From contig NZ_FOYH01000002.1 in the NCBI RefSeq assembly GCF_900116015.1, forward strand, positions 608,365-672,364: a stretch of 64,000 nucleotides of DNA, read 5' to 3'. Positions 8,291 to 15,989 of the stretch are shown here, piece by piece (positions within the stretch are counted from its first letter, which is position 1; every line of letters begins with the position of its first letter). The notes beneath the pieces were generated by a model. The model was given only the letters and a program-made list of their open reading frames with translations, had not been told where the DNA came from and made no database searches. Made by a program: the position numbers and the translations under genes. The DNA is from Enterobacter sp. kpr-6. GTDB taxonomy: Bacteria > Pseudomonadota > Gammaproteobacteria > Enterobacterales > Enterobacteriaceae.

Positions 8291-8699
8291 TATGACACTG
8301 ACACCTGCTATCGTGCTCGCCGCCACGCCTGCCACACCGGAAGTGAATTTTGATTTTGCGGCGCATCGTCTGGTGCTGAAAGGCGAGGCTTACCCTGAAA
8401 ACGCCGCCGCCTTTTTCCGCCCTCTGTTGCAGGCGGTGGAGGAGTGGCTGAACGAGAAACCTGCCGGTTCCGCCCCGGTGCAACTTCACGTCGCGCTGAG
8501 CTATTTCAACAGTTCCAGCACCAAACTGCTGTTTGAGTTTTTCGAGTCGCTGAACGGGTTCGCCAGGCAGGGAAAAGCCTGCGAGCTTTACTGGTATTAC
8601 GATCCGGAAGATGACATTTCAGAGGAGTTCGGCCAGGAAGTGAGCCAGGATTTCCCGTCGCTGAGCGTATTTTTAAAAGCGGAACTGAACGCATGCTAG
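8283..8699 (+). CDS. SiaC-like (DUF1987) phospho-switch protein
   Basis: A 138-residue protein of the SiaC/DUF1987 family. FDFAAHRLVLKGEAYPENAAAFF (residues about 23-45) and ALSYFNSSSTKLLFEFFESL (71-90) are the family's core; the NSSSTK segment (76-81) corresponds to the strand-helix turn that carries the phosphorylated residue in SiaC and in anti-sigma antagonists. The WYYDPEDD motif follows. Unphosphorylated SiaC binds and activates its diguanylate cyclase; the same partner is encoded next, with an overlapping start. Which Ser/Thr is phosphorylated here cannot be decided by reading. Confidence 0.85.
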   Translation: MTDMTLTPAIVLAATPATPEVNFDFAAHRLVLKGEAYPENAAAFFRPLLQAVEEWLNEKPAGSAPVQLHVALSYFNSSSTKLLFEFFESLNGFARQGKACELYWYYDPEDDISEEFGQEVSQDFPSLSVFLKAELNAC

Positions 8700-9472
8700 A
8701 TATCAACGAGCTATTCCAGGAAGAGTATGCGGTCCTGGAAGATGCCCGGATCACCGCTGCCAATGCAAGCCTGCCAGCCGACGAGTGCCGTGAAAAGCTG
8801 TGGACGGTCGCCAGACATTATCAGCGGCTGATCCGCGAATCTTACCGCCTGATCTCCCGCAGCGACCGCGCCGAGCGGGAGCTGACGCGCATCAACGATG
8901 AGCTACAAAAGCTGGCGGCACGGCTGGAGTATGAAGCCACCCACGATCCGCTGACGGCAGTGTATAACCGCAGCGCGATCATCAATCAGATCGACAAATC
9001 CCTGCTGGATGGCAACGTCGCGCTGATCCTGCTGGATATCGATCACTTCAAAAGAATTAACGATGAATATGGTCATCCGATGGGCGATCGGGTGATTTGC
9101 GCGCTGGTTTCGCGGGTGCGCAAAGCGCTGCCGGAACATGCCTCTATTGGGCGTGTGGGCGGGGAAGAGTTCACTATTTTACTGCCGCGTGCGCGCATTG
9201 AAGAGGCGATGATTATCGCCGGGTATATTCACGCGTCACTCAACGCTTCACCGCTGGATTGCCTGGCGGATCAGCTCGTGACTGCCAGCTTTGGCGTCAG
9301 TCTTGGGGCAAAAAACAGCGATTTTGAAACGCTTTACAGCGCGGCAGACACCGCCCTGTATACGGCGAAAAAACGGGGCCGTAATCAGGTGGCGTTGCAT
9401 GAGGATTTTTTCCGCCCGACGATGCCCCATTATTCAACGGCGCTGGCGGCAAATAGCCTGCATCTCGACTGA
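8693..9472 (+). CDS. SiaD-like diguanylate cyclase
   Basis: A 259-residue cytoplasmic GGDEF enzyme that makes cyclic di-GMP. The N-terminal about 80 residues are helical and probably a coiled-coil stalk for dimerisation and SiaC binding. The GGDEF domain (about 83-245) has ATHDPLTAVYNR, LLDIDHFKRINDEYGHPMGD and the intact active-site motif GGEEF (156-160). The autoinhibitory RxxD site expected five residues before it is missing: the corresponding residues are PEHA. This suggests that activity is limited by the SiaC partner rather than by product feedback. It is the last gene of the cassette and overlaps the SiaC-like gene by 7 bp. Confidence 0.88.
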   Translation: MLDINELFQEEYAVLEDARITAANASLPADECREKLWTVARHYQRLIRESYRLISRSDRAERELTRINDELQKLAARLEYEATHDPLTAVYNRSAIINQIDKSLLDGNVALILLDIDHFKRINDEYGHPMGDRVICALVSRVRKALPEHASIGRVGGEEFTILLPRARIEEAMIIAGYIHASLNASPLDCLADQLVTASFGVSLGAKNSDFETLYSAADTALYTAKKRGRNQVALHEDFFRPTMPHYSTALAANSLHLD

Positions 9473-9483
9473 GCGCAGGCAGC

Positions 9484-9504
9484 GTGGGATTAGCGCAATC
9501 CCAC
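9484..9504. terminator. Stem-loop between convergent siaD-like and ymcF-like genes
   Basis: GTGGGATT and AATCCCAC form a perfect 8-bp stem around a 5-base loop, overlapping the stop codon of the ymcF-like gene. T-rich sequence on the + side (ACTTTTATC) is weak, so terminator function is only likely. Confidence 0.5.
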
Positions 9505-9753
9505 TGAACTTTTATCGGTACTGGCAACGCCAGTGTAGCCGTGCATTCTGGCGACCATAACCGATTTGCAGAAAATGCATTTTGCGCCAAACGGATTGCT
9601 CTCGGTGACATCAAAGTGCGAGGTACGGTACTGCGAACCGTGACAGCGTGGGCAAGTGAAGTGCATGGAAACCGGGTTGTCCTGCACAATGCTGCTCACA
9701 GCGCTTTTTTCCGGGTAGAACCATTTCACTGATCCCGTCATTTTTGTAGACAT
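9490..9753 (-). CDS. YmcF-like cold-shock zinc-ribbon protein with a CspA-like N-terminus
   Basis: From residue 29 on, MHFTCPRCHGSQYRTSHFDV and the following NPFGAKCIFCKS match the E. coli cold-shock small protein YmcF; CPRC and CIFC are two zinc-knuckle pairs. The first 12 residues, MSTKMTGSVKWF, instead match the start of CspA-family proteins (MSNKMTG-VKWF), after which the csp similarity stops. The frame is open across both, giving 87 residues. The product is therefore either a fusion, or the ATG at 9669 (AGGA 13 bases upstream) is used for a 59-residue YmcF and the csp-like start is a translational leader. Upstream is a complete CspA-type cold-shock leader. The function of YmcF is unknown; cold induction is expected. 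Confidence 0.75.
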   Translation of the reverse strand: MSTKMTGSVKWFYPEKSAVSSIVQDNPVSMHFTCPRCHGSQYRTSHFDVTESNPFGAKCIFCKSVMVARMHGYTGVASTDKSSVGLR

Positions 9754-9918
9754 ATTTTTTTTACCTTATCAGGGAGCCTTTCGGCATAAATGGTCTGAAT
9801 TACAGAGATTAATCAGCGTGTAAAAAGTGGAGGCTCAAAGATGAGGTATCAAGGGATACACTGAGAAATGAGGACTGCTTTAGATGATTACTCGAAGAGT
9901 GTCTGCGTATCAAACCGA
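9754..9918 (-). promoter_or_regulatory. CspA-type cold-shock 5' leader (RNA thermosensor) of the ymcF-like gene
   Basis: Read on the - strand, GGTTTGATACGCAGAC (start about 9918) resembles the cold box of cspA (GGTTTGACGTACAGAC), followed by AAAGCAGT, then TTGATACCTC, and GCCGAAAGGC 22-31 bases before the ATG. All four occur in the same order in the E. coli cspA leader, and the length (about 165 nt) is similar to cspA's 159 nt. A TTAATG -10-like box lies just upstream. The rest of the gap to 10114 shows nothing else I can name. Confidence 0.75.
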
Positions 9919-10114
9919 CGCATTCATTAACGCACGACTGAATCACGAAAGCAAGGTTTATCTTAAGGACATTATTTTAAACCGCGCAGGATGTTACAGA
10001 CCGTCAGAATAAATAACGGCGTAGCACAAGCCTGTTATTTTCGCCACGCGCTACGCTGATATTCACGAATAATAAAAGTGGTAATACCCATATATAATAC
10101 AGGGTTAACCCCAT

Positions 10115-10546
10115 TCAGCAAATGATATCCCGCCGGTTGCGATAGATTAATTTCACCGGCTTCACCAGAGAATAATCTTTGGCCACAAAATCATTGGTCG
10201 TCAGGTAGGCATCACCTTCGGTCTCCGGCTGCCAGAGCGCGGTCAGCGCGTCATAGCGCAGGGTCTTTTCCCCGTCCGGGGTTTCCACGATATATTCCCC
10301 GCTTTGCAAGTAACCCGATGAAAAGCGCAGATGTTTACCCATATCACCACGCACCTGATGCTCAATTTTACGAAAACCAATGGGCACCAGATGGAAAATA
10401 TAAAAGGGTAATTTCTTTATTTTCAGATCGGAAAAAGTAGAGATAATTTCCCCATCGCGCGTGAGCGTCACCTCTTTAAGCGCGACCGGAGAAGAAGGGA
10501 GCAGTTCAGGAAAAACGCATTCGACTTTGAAGTAGATGAGTTGCAT
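10115..10546 (-). CDS. Conserved-looking hypothetical protein, 143 aa
   Basis: I do not recognise this protein. It has no signal peptide or membrane helix; it is a mixed alpha/beta sequence with many short hydrophobic strands (LIYFKVECVF, EVTLTRDGEIISTF, YIFHLVPIG) and a basic C-terminus (PVKLIYRNRRDIIC). The pattern suggests a small all-beta domain. The base composition is close to that of the backbone. It stands alone, with a cold-shock gene on one side and palindromic repeats on the other. An ATG at 10546 is preceded by GAGGCAT, a fair ribosome-binding site. Confidence 0.6.
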   Translation of the reverse strand: MQLIYFKVECVFPELLPSSPVALKEVTLTRDGEIISTFSDLKIKKLPFYIFHLVPIGFRKIEHQVRGDMGKHLRFSSGYLQSGEYIVETPDGEKTLRYDALTALWQPETEGDAYLTTNDFVAKDYSLVKPVKLIYRNRRDIIC

Positions 10547-10748
10547 AGATGCCTCTTGCTATCATTATTTTTATGTCTATGAGTTCTTATAGCTCATTTC
10601 TGAATTATCAGCCGGGTTTTAAGATTTTACAGACTAATACCCTTGATCATTACATGATTTTACATTGACCGAAGACCGGGGATATATATTTGCAATTTCA
10701 ATAAATAATAAGAGAATTATTTTGAGGGGAGAATAACAGCAGGGAAAT

Positions 10749-10843
10749 CCCCCTCACCCCGGCCCTCTCCCCTGGGGAGAGGGGGAAAAGCAGCCCGCGC
10801 TCGATTTGCCCCCTCTCCCTCAGGGAGAGGGCTGGGGTGAGGG
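10749..10843. repeat. Palindromic GC-rich intergenic repeat pair (cluster A)
   Basis: Two inverted copies of a unit of the form CCCTCACCCC-GGCCCTCTCCC...GGGAGAGGG (10750-10785 forward, 10809-10843 reverse). Each unit contains a CTCTCCC/GGGAGAG hairpin. The 320-bp gene gap 10547-10866 holds this pair; I see nothing else in it. Confidence 0.9.
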
Positions 10844-10866
10844 TGAGAGCGGAGTGAGGGTGTGCA

Positions 10867-11394
10867 TTATCTCCCCCTCCCCCACTCCCGCACCATTGGC
10901 CCCTCAGCCCCAAACACCGGGTCGCTGTCCGGGAACGGCACCGTCTCAATCTGCGCAAGCTGCTCCTCAGATGCCGCCGCGCGACACATATCCGCCTGCT
11001 GGCCCGGCGGATACGCGCCGACTACGGTAAAATCGGCGCTGCTGCCTTTATTACAGTGCCCGGTTCCGGCGGGCAGCAACACCACATCGCCGCCGCGTAC
11101 GGTCACTAACTCCCCCTCCGGTCCGCCCAGCATCAGCTGCGCCTCGCCCTGGGTAAACGCCAGCACTTCATGCGCGGTGGCGTGGTAGTGGTGATAGTCA
11201 AACACGCCATCCACCCACTGCGCGGGCCAGCCGTTATCGGTAAACAGGCGTTGCGCCAGCGCCACCGCATCCTCGCCCGGCGTTAACACCTGACGGTAGA
11301 TCAGCACCGGCAGACGCGGATTATTAGGCACCCAGGCACGGGCATTCAGATGCAGCGTTTCGGCTTGTTCAGCATGACGGGAATGGTCAGACAT
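10867..11394 (-). CDS. YjlB-type cupin protein
   Basis: A 175-residue single-domain cupin. Residues about 65-80 contain FDYHHYHATAHEVLAF, with the His-x-His...Glu metal-ligand set of cupin motif 1, and GGDVVLLPAGTGHCNKG forms motif 2 with the last His. The overall pattern (early YRQVLTPGEDA, then LFTDNGWPAQWVDGVFDYHHYH) resembles Bacillus YjlB and its relatives, small cytoplasmic cupins of unknown substrate. No operon partner; the neighbour on the right is divergent. Confidence 0.82.
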   Translation of the reverse strand: MSDHSRHAEQAETLHLNARAWVPNNPRLPVLIYRQVLTPGEDAVALAQRLFTDNGWPAQWVDGVFDYHHYHATAHEVLAFTQGEAQLMLGGPEGELVTVRGGDVVLLPAGTGHCNKGSSADFTVVGAYPPGQQADMCRAAASEEQLAQIETVPFPDSDPVFGAEGPMVREWGRGR

Positions 11395-11502
11395 CGCTTT
11401 TCTCCGGTGATTAACCCTCTTATAAGCGTAGCCAGGCGCAGTTGTATTCTGGTCAGCAACTTCTATATTTCGAGAAGCGGTTTAAAAATGGGAGAAGTAC
11501 TT

Positions 11503-12612
11503 ATGAGATTTAAGGGATTAACGAAGGGATTTTTTATCCTGATCCTGTTTGTGGTCACCCTGGCCTTTTTCGATATTCTGGCACCTTACTTTTCGGCAAT
11601 CCTCTGGGCGGCGATTCTGGCCGTAATTTTCCAGCCCCTTAAGAACAAACTGCGCGACAAAATGGCGGGCCGCAACGGGGTTGCCTCGCTGCTCACCGTG
11701 CTGATTATCTGTCTTATTGTCTTCACGCCACTGGCGATTATTCTCTCGTCGCTGGCCTTCGAAGCCAACGTGGTGTACCGCAAATTGCAGGAGAACAACA
11801 CCCAGTTCCCGGTGGTAGTCGCTGATTTACTGGCGCATTTACCCACCTGGGCGCGGAGTTTTCTCGCGGATCACGATCTGAATAATGCCACCCAAATCCA
11901 GCAGGCGCTCTCAAGTGTGGCACTAAAAGGCGGGCAATATCTGGCGGGTAGCGCGTTTATCATCGGTCGGGGCACTTTCAGCTTTAGCGTCAGCTTTGCG
12001 GTGATGTTGTATCTGCTTTTCTTCCTGCTCAAAGACGGGCCGTTTATCGTCACCCAGGCGCTGGATTCCCTCCCCCTCTCGCGCTATGTGAAGCACCATC
12101 TGTTTGCCAAATTCGCTGCCGTCTCGCGGGCGACCGTTAAAGGCACCGTGGTGATCGCCGTCTTGCAGGGCATCCTCGGCGGCATCGGTTTTTACATTGT
12201 CGGCATCGATGGCAGCGTACTCTGGGGCGCGCTAATGGCGTTCCTCTCGCTAATTCCGGCGGTAGGTGCGGCCATTGTCTGGGTACCGGCGGCGATTTTT
12301 CTCTTCGCCACCAGCCAGCTCTGGCAGTGCTTTTTCATCGTCGGCTACTTCGTGGTGGTGGTGGGCCTGGTGGACAACATCCTGCGCCCGATTCTGGTCG
12401 GCAAAGACACCAAAATGCCGGATTACCTGATCCTTATCACCACCCTCGGCGGGCTGGAAGTGTATGGCATCAACGGCTTTGTGATTGGCCCGCTGATTGC
12501 CGCGCTGTTTATCGCCTGCTGGAATCTGCTCTCCGGTAAAGATCATCAGGGTAACGTCGATGAACTGGACGATGAGTTTATTGAAGAAGGCAAAGCGCAC
12601 CCGGACGATTAA
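11503..12612 (+). CDS. AI-2E family (YdiK/TqsA-type) membrane transporter
   Basis: A 369-residue inner-membrane protein with about eight hydrophobic segments: two near the N-terminus (FILILFVVTLAFFDILAPYF, LLTVLIICLIVFTPLAIILS), a long soluble middle, then a C-terminal bundle with GGLEVYGINGFVIGPLIAALF, the family's signature. Members include TqsA (autoinducer-2 export) and YdiK; this resembles YdiK-type proteins, whose substrate is unknown. I chose the ATG at 11503 because GGGAG lies 9 bases upstream; an ATG at 11488 and longer in-frame starts would overlap the divergent cupin gene or lack a ribosome-binding site. The tail is very acidic. Its stop overlaps that of the convergent LysR gene by 4 bp. 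Confidence 0.85.
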   Translation: MRFKGLTKGFFILILFVVTLAFFDILAPYFSAILWAAILAVIFQPLKNKLRDKMAGRNGVASLLTVLIICLIVFTPLAIILSSLAFEANVVYRKLQENNTQFPVVVADLLAHLPTWARSFLADHDLNNATQIQQALSSVALKGGQYLAGSAFIIGRGTFSFSVSFAVMLYLLFFLLKDGPFIVTQALDSLPLSRYVKHHLFAKFAAVSRATVKGTVVIAVLQGILGGIGFYIVGIDGSVLWGALMAFLSLIPAVGAAIVWVPAAIFLFATSQLWQCFFIVGYFVVVVGLVDNILRPILVGKDTKMPDYLILITTLGGLEVYGINGFVIGPLIAALFIACWNLLSGKDHQGNVDELDDEFIEEGKAHPDD

Positions 12613-13523
12613 CCCACCGGCCGGGCAATAACCAGCTGGCTGAGGACCGCAAGCAGCGCGTCTACTTTGGGTAACAGCTGCTTGCGGCGCGGCCAGACGA
12701 GCGACAGCGCCAGGCCGTCCGGCTGCAACTGCGGCAAAATCACGCGAAGTTCGCCGCGTTGCAGCGGTTCATGGATAAGCCAGGTGGGCATTTGCGCCAC
12801 GCCAAGCCCGGCGCAGACGGCTTTCACCTGCGCGGCCACGTCATCTAACGCCATGCGGTGCGGCACGGTTCGCCAGTCAAGATGCCCGTCTCCGGCATCA
12901 AACAGCCAGGGTTTAGTGCTGCCATCCACCCGCTCATACAGGATCGCCCGGTGTCTGAGCAGTTCCTCAATGCTTTGCGGGCAGCCTTCGCGGGCGAGGT
13001 AATCGGGTGAGGCGCAGAACACCATTTTCTCGCGGCCAAGCGGCCGGCAGCCGAGCGAGGCGGGCAGATCCGGCGCGCCGCCAATGCGCACGGCGACATC
13101 AATGCCTTCGTCAAAGAGATCGAGAAAGCGATCGGAAAACGTCATGTTCAGTTCAATTTCAGGATGCTGCTGGCAGAAAGGGATCAGCAGCGGCATCACG
13201 CCCAGTCGCCCGTAGGTATTCGGCACCGCCAGCCGCAGCCTGCCGGACGGGATCGTGCGATGCGCCGCCAGCACGGACTCCGCTTCCGCCAGTTCTTCCA
13301 GAATGCGTATGCAGGTCTGGTAATACGCCTGCCCGGCATCGGTCAGCACCAGCCGACGCGTGGTGCGCTCCAGCAAACGTGAACCTAAACGCGTCTCCAG
13401 CCGACTGACGCTTTTACTGATCGCCGACCCGGTGACGTGCAGTTGTTCCGCCGCCGCGGTGAAGCTGCCTTTTTCCACGCTGGTAACGAAAGGCAGAATG
13501 TCTTTAAGACGGTGATCGTGCAC
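12609..13523 (-). CDS. LysR-type transcriptional regulator
   Basis: A 304-residue regulator. The N-terminal winged helix-turn-helix (residues about 5-65, FVTSVEKGSFTAAAEQLHVTGSAISKSVSRLE) is followed by a linker helix and a periplasmic-binding-protein-like effector domain (about 92-295, SGRLRLAVPNTYGRLGVMPLL, FSDRFLDLFDEGIDVAVRIG). It belongs to the AaeR/YafC-like subgroup. It is divergent from the SDR gene at 13625 with a 101-bp gap, the usual arrangement for a LysR protein and its target; regulation of that gene is inferred. Confidence 0.9.
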   Translation of the reverse strand: MHDHRLKDILPFVTSVEKGSFTAAAEQLHVTGSAISKSVSRLETRLGSRLLERTTRRLVLTDAGQAYYQTCIRILEELAEAESVLAAHRTIPSGRLRLAVPNTYGRLGVMPLLIPFCQQHPEIELNMTFSDRFLDLFDEGIDVAVRIGGAPDLPASLGCRPLGREKMVFCASPDYLAREGCPQSIEELLRHRAILYERVDGSTKPWLFDAGDGHLDWRTVPHRMALDDVAAQVKAVCAGLGVAQMPTWLIHEPLQRGELRVILPQLQPDGLALSLVWPRRKQLLPKVDALLAVLSQLVIARPVG

Positions 13524-13624
13524 GGATTAATGACCTCAGGTTAAGAATGATGTGAATTAATGCCAGAGATAAGCCCTCAATTCTCTATTAGTCTATATTT
13601 CAGGCTCATCATGAGGAAATAAAC

Positions 13625-14692
13625 ATGCGGAAAAAAGCGTTGATTGTCGGTATTAGCGGCGTGATTGGACGGGCGCTGGCTGAGAAATTACTGGAAGAAG
13701 GCTGGGAGGTCACTGGCCTGTCGCGCGGGCGCGGCGAAGTGCTGGCGGGCTGCAACAGCCTGACGGCGGATCTCACCGACGCGGCTGCGGTCAACGAGGC
13801 GCTAAAATCGGTCAAACCCGACGCGGTGTTTTTCAGCGTCTGGGCGCGTCAGGAAAATGAAAAAGAGAACATCCGCGTTAACGGCGGGATGGTGAAAAAC
13901 GTGATTGAGGCGCTCGGCAATCGTCTGCATGGCGCGCACGTGGCGCTGGTGACCGGGCTTAAGCACTACCTCGGCCCGTTTGAAGCCTACGGGAAAGGAG
14001 CGGTGCCGGTCACGCCGTTCCGCGAAGAGCAGGGCCGCCAGCCGGTCGATAACTTCTACTACGCGCAGGAAGATGAAATTTTTGCCGGTGCGGAGAAATA
14101 TGGCTATCGCTGGAGCGTACATCGCCCGCATACCATCGTCGGTTTTGCGCTCGGTAATGCGATGAATATGGGCCAGACGCTGGCGGTGTACGCCACCCTG
14201 TGCCGGGAAAAAGGATGGCCGTTTATCTTCCCCGGATCGCCTGAGCAGTGGAATGGCGTCTCGGACGTGACCGACGCCGGGCTGCTGGCCGAGCAACTGG
14301 CCTGGGCTGCCCTTAGCCCAACGGCGGCAAATCAGGATTTCAATGCCGTTAACGGCGATGTGTTCCGCTGGAACTGGCTGTGGCCGCGCCTTGCCGCGTA
14401 CTTTGGCATTGAAGCCGCGCCGTATCCTGAGGCGATGATGCCGCTGGAAGGCCGGATGCAGGAAGCCGCTGCCGCCTGGCAGACTATCGCGGCAGCCCAT
14501 CAACTGTGCGAGGCGGACATCAGCAAACTGGTGTCATGGTGGCACACCGATGCCGATCTGGGCCGCCCGATGGAGGCCTTTACGGACATGAGTAAAAGCC
14601 GCAAAGCCGGGTTTATCGGCTATCGCAGCACCCTGGATTCGTTCACCGGGCTGTTTGACCGGCTTAAGAAAGAGCAGATTATTCCGGAGTGA
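13625..14692 (+). CDS. PRISE-type short-chain dehydrogenase/reductase
   Basis: A 355-residue NAD(P)-binding protein. The Rossmann motif GISGVIGRALAEKL is at residues about 9-22 and SRGRG follows the second strand. The catalytic region has TGLKHYLGPFEAYG and NFYYAQEDEIF, with the Tyr and following residues typical of extended SDRs of the progesterone 5-beta-reductase/iridoid synthase-like (PRISE) group. HRPHTIVGFALGNAMNMG is another conserved block of that group. The bacterial members reduce activated C=C bonds of enones; the physiological substrate is unknown. It is probably controlled by the divergent LysR protein. Confidence 0.8.
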   Translation: MRKKALIVGISGVIGRALAEKLLEEGWEVTGLSRGRGEVLAGCNSLTADLTDAAAVNEALKSVKPDAVFFSVWARQENEKENIRVNGGMVKNVIEALGNRLHGAHVALVTGLKHYLGPFEAYGKGAVPVTPFREEQGRQPVDNFYYAQEDEIFAGAEKYGYRWSVHRPHTIVGFALGNAMNMGQTLAVYATLCREKGWPFIFPGSPEQWNGVSDVTDAGLLAEQLAWAALSPTAANQDFNAVNGDVFRWNWLWPRLAAYFGIEAAPYPEAMMPLEGRMQEAAAAWQTIAAAHQLCEADISKLVSWWHTDADLGRPMEAFTDMSKSRKAGFIGYRSTLDSFTGLFDRLKKEQIIPE

Positions 14693-14706
14693 GTTTTCCC
14701 CTCACA

Positions 14707-14813
14707 CCCTCACCCCGGCCCTCTCCCTCAGGGAGAGGGAGAAAACCACACCCTCACCCCGCGTTGTGCACGATCTGCCCCCTCTCCCTGAGGGAGAGGG
14801 CTGGGGTGAGGGT
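14707..14813. repeat. Palindromic GC-rich intergenic repeat pair (cluster B)
   Basis: Forward unit at 14707-14742 and reverse unit at 14778-14813, same family as cluster A. It lies between the SDR gene and the response-regulator operon. Confidence 0.9.
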
Positions 14814-14976
14814 CCCCGCCGCCTGACTTTTCGTAAATATTTCCCCCTGCCCCCTAAAGCAAACCCACTCCAGGCCGAAACCGTATCTAAGGTGGCCAAC
14901 AATACACGATCGCTGCCAGTGTCACGGCGTCAGCCGTTTTTCATTCCCGTTGAATGACTCACAGAGAAACTACACT

Positions 14977-15345
14977 ATGTCCAGGCAAATCCTTATCGTT
15001 GACGATAGCCGCTTATCACGCATGATTTCCCGTCAGTATGTACTCAGCCTGCATAGCGACTGGCAGATTGCCGAGGCCGCGACCGGCGAGCAGGCCATTG
15101 AAATGGCTGCTGTTAATCCGCCGTATCTGATCTTGCTGGACGTCAATATGCCCGGCATGGGCGGTTTAGAAGCCGCCGCGGTCCTGCGCAAAAGCCATCC
15201 CGATACCCATATCGTGCTGCTCACCGCGAACGTGCAGAACTCGGTGCAGGCGGCAGCGGAGCAACTGGGCATCGGCTTTCTCTCCAAGCCGATTATCGAA
15301 GCGCAGATCCACGCCATGCTGAACAAACTGGAGCAGACCCCATGA
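14977..15345 (+). CDS. Single-domain response regulator (CheY-like)
   Basis: A 122-residue receiver domain with no output domain. ILIVDDSRLSRM carries the acidic pocket, LILLDVNMPGMGG contains the phospho-acceptor Asp (residue about 52), the LLTANVQ strand carries the conserved Thr, and FLSKPI contains the conserved Lys. It starts a three-gene unit with CheC and a GGDEF protein, each overlapping the next by 4 bp. I use the ATG at 14977, which gives the MSRQILIVDD start; a TTG at 14950 is less likely. A role like that of CheY or a phosphate sink, reset by the CheC phosphatase encoded next, is inferred from the operon. Confidence 0.88.
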   Translation: MSRQILIVDDSRLSRMISRQYVLSLHSDWQIAEAATGEQAIEMAAVNPPYLILLDVNMPGMGGLEAAAVLRKSHPDTHIVLLTANVQNSVQAAAEQLGIGFLSKPIIEAQIHAMLNKLEQTP

Positions 15346-15989
15346 GTGAGCTGCCGAACATCAGCGAAATCGAAGCTGACTGCCTGATGGAAATCTTCAA
15401 CATCGGCGTCGGTCATGCCGCCGCTGCGATGAGCAACATCGTGAATGAAGAAGTGCGCATGTCGGTGCCTTCGCTGCATTTTACGACGCGATCGGATGCC
15501 GCAGACGAACTGGGTGCGGATCTGTCGCTGTGCGGGATCAGCCAGCATTACCAGGGCGCGTATGCCACCGAAGCTATCCTCATGTTCCCGGAAACCGCCA
15601 GTTTCGAAATCGTGCGCATGATGGTGGGCGATATGATCCCCGCTCATGAACTGGGCGCGATGGAGCGGGAAGCGATGTGCGAGATCGGTAACATCGTGCT
15701 GAACGCCTGCGTCGGCACGCTGGCCAATATGTTTGAAAAAGATCTGATAGGTTCACTGCCGGTGTTTCGCGTCGGCAGCAGCCAGCACATTCTTAATCCT
15801 GCCGATGAAGAAGACGATCCGATTCTGTTGATGTTACGCATCGACTTTTCGCTGGAGCGCCAGCAGATCGAAGGCTATCTGGCCTTTATTCTGGATATGT
15901 CGGCCCTGCGCGATCTGCGTGAACAAATCCGTATTTATATCAGCCGGTTAGAAGCGGGCATTGCGCCTGTCGGATTATCCATGCCATGA
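15342..15989 (+). CDS. CheC-family phosphatase
   Basis: A 215-residue CheC-like protein. Two copies of the phosphatase helix are visible: DCLMEIFNIGVGHAAAAMS (Glu17, Asn20) and EREAMCEIGNIVLNACVGTLAN (Glu114, Asn117), so both sites look intact. CheC proteins dephosphorylate CheY-type receivers. Here the partner is most likely the receiver encoded immediately before, whose stop it overlaps. There is no CheD or chemoreceptor gene in the window, so a chemotaxis role is not implied; with a diguanylate cyclase downstream, control of c-di-GMP output is more plausible. Confidence 0.85.
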   Translation: MSELPNISEIEADCLMEIFNIGVGHAAAAMSNIVNEEVRMSVPSLHFTTRSDAADELGADLSLCGISQHYQGAYATEAILMFPETASFEIVRMMVGDMIPAHELGAMEREAMCEIGNIVLNACVGTLANMFEKDLIGSLPVFRVGSSQHILNPADEEDDPILLMLRIDFSLERQQIEGYLAFILDMSALRDLREQIRIYISRLEAGIAPVGLSMP

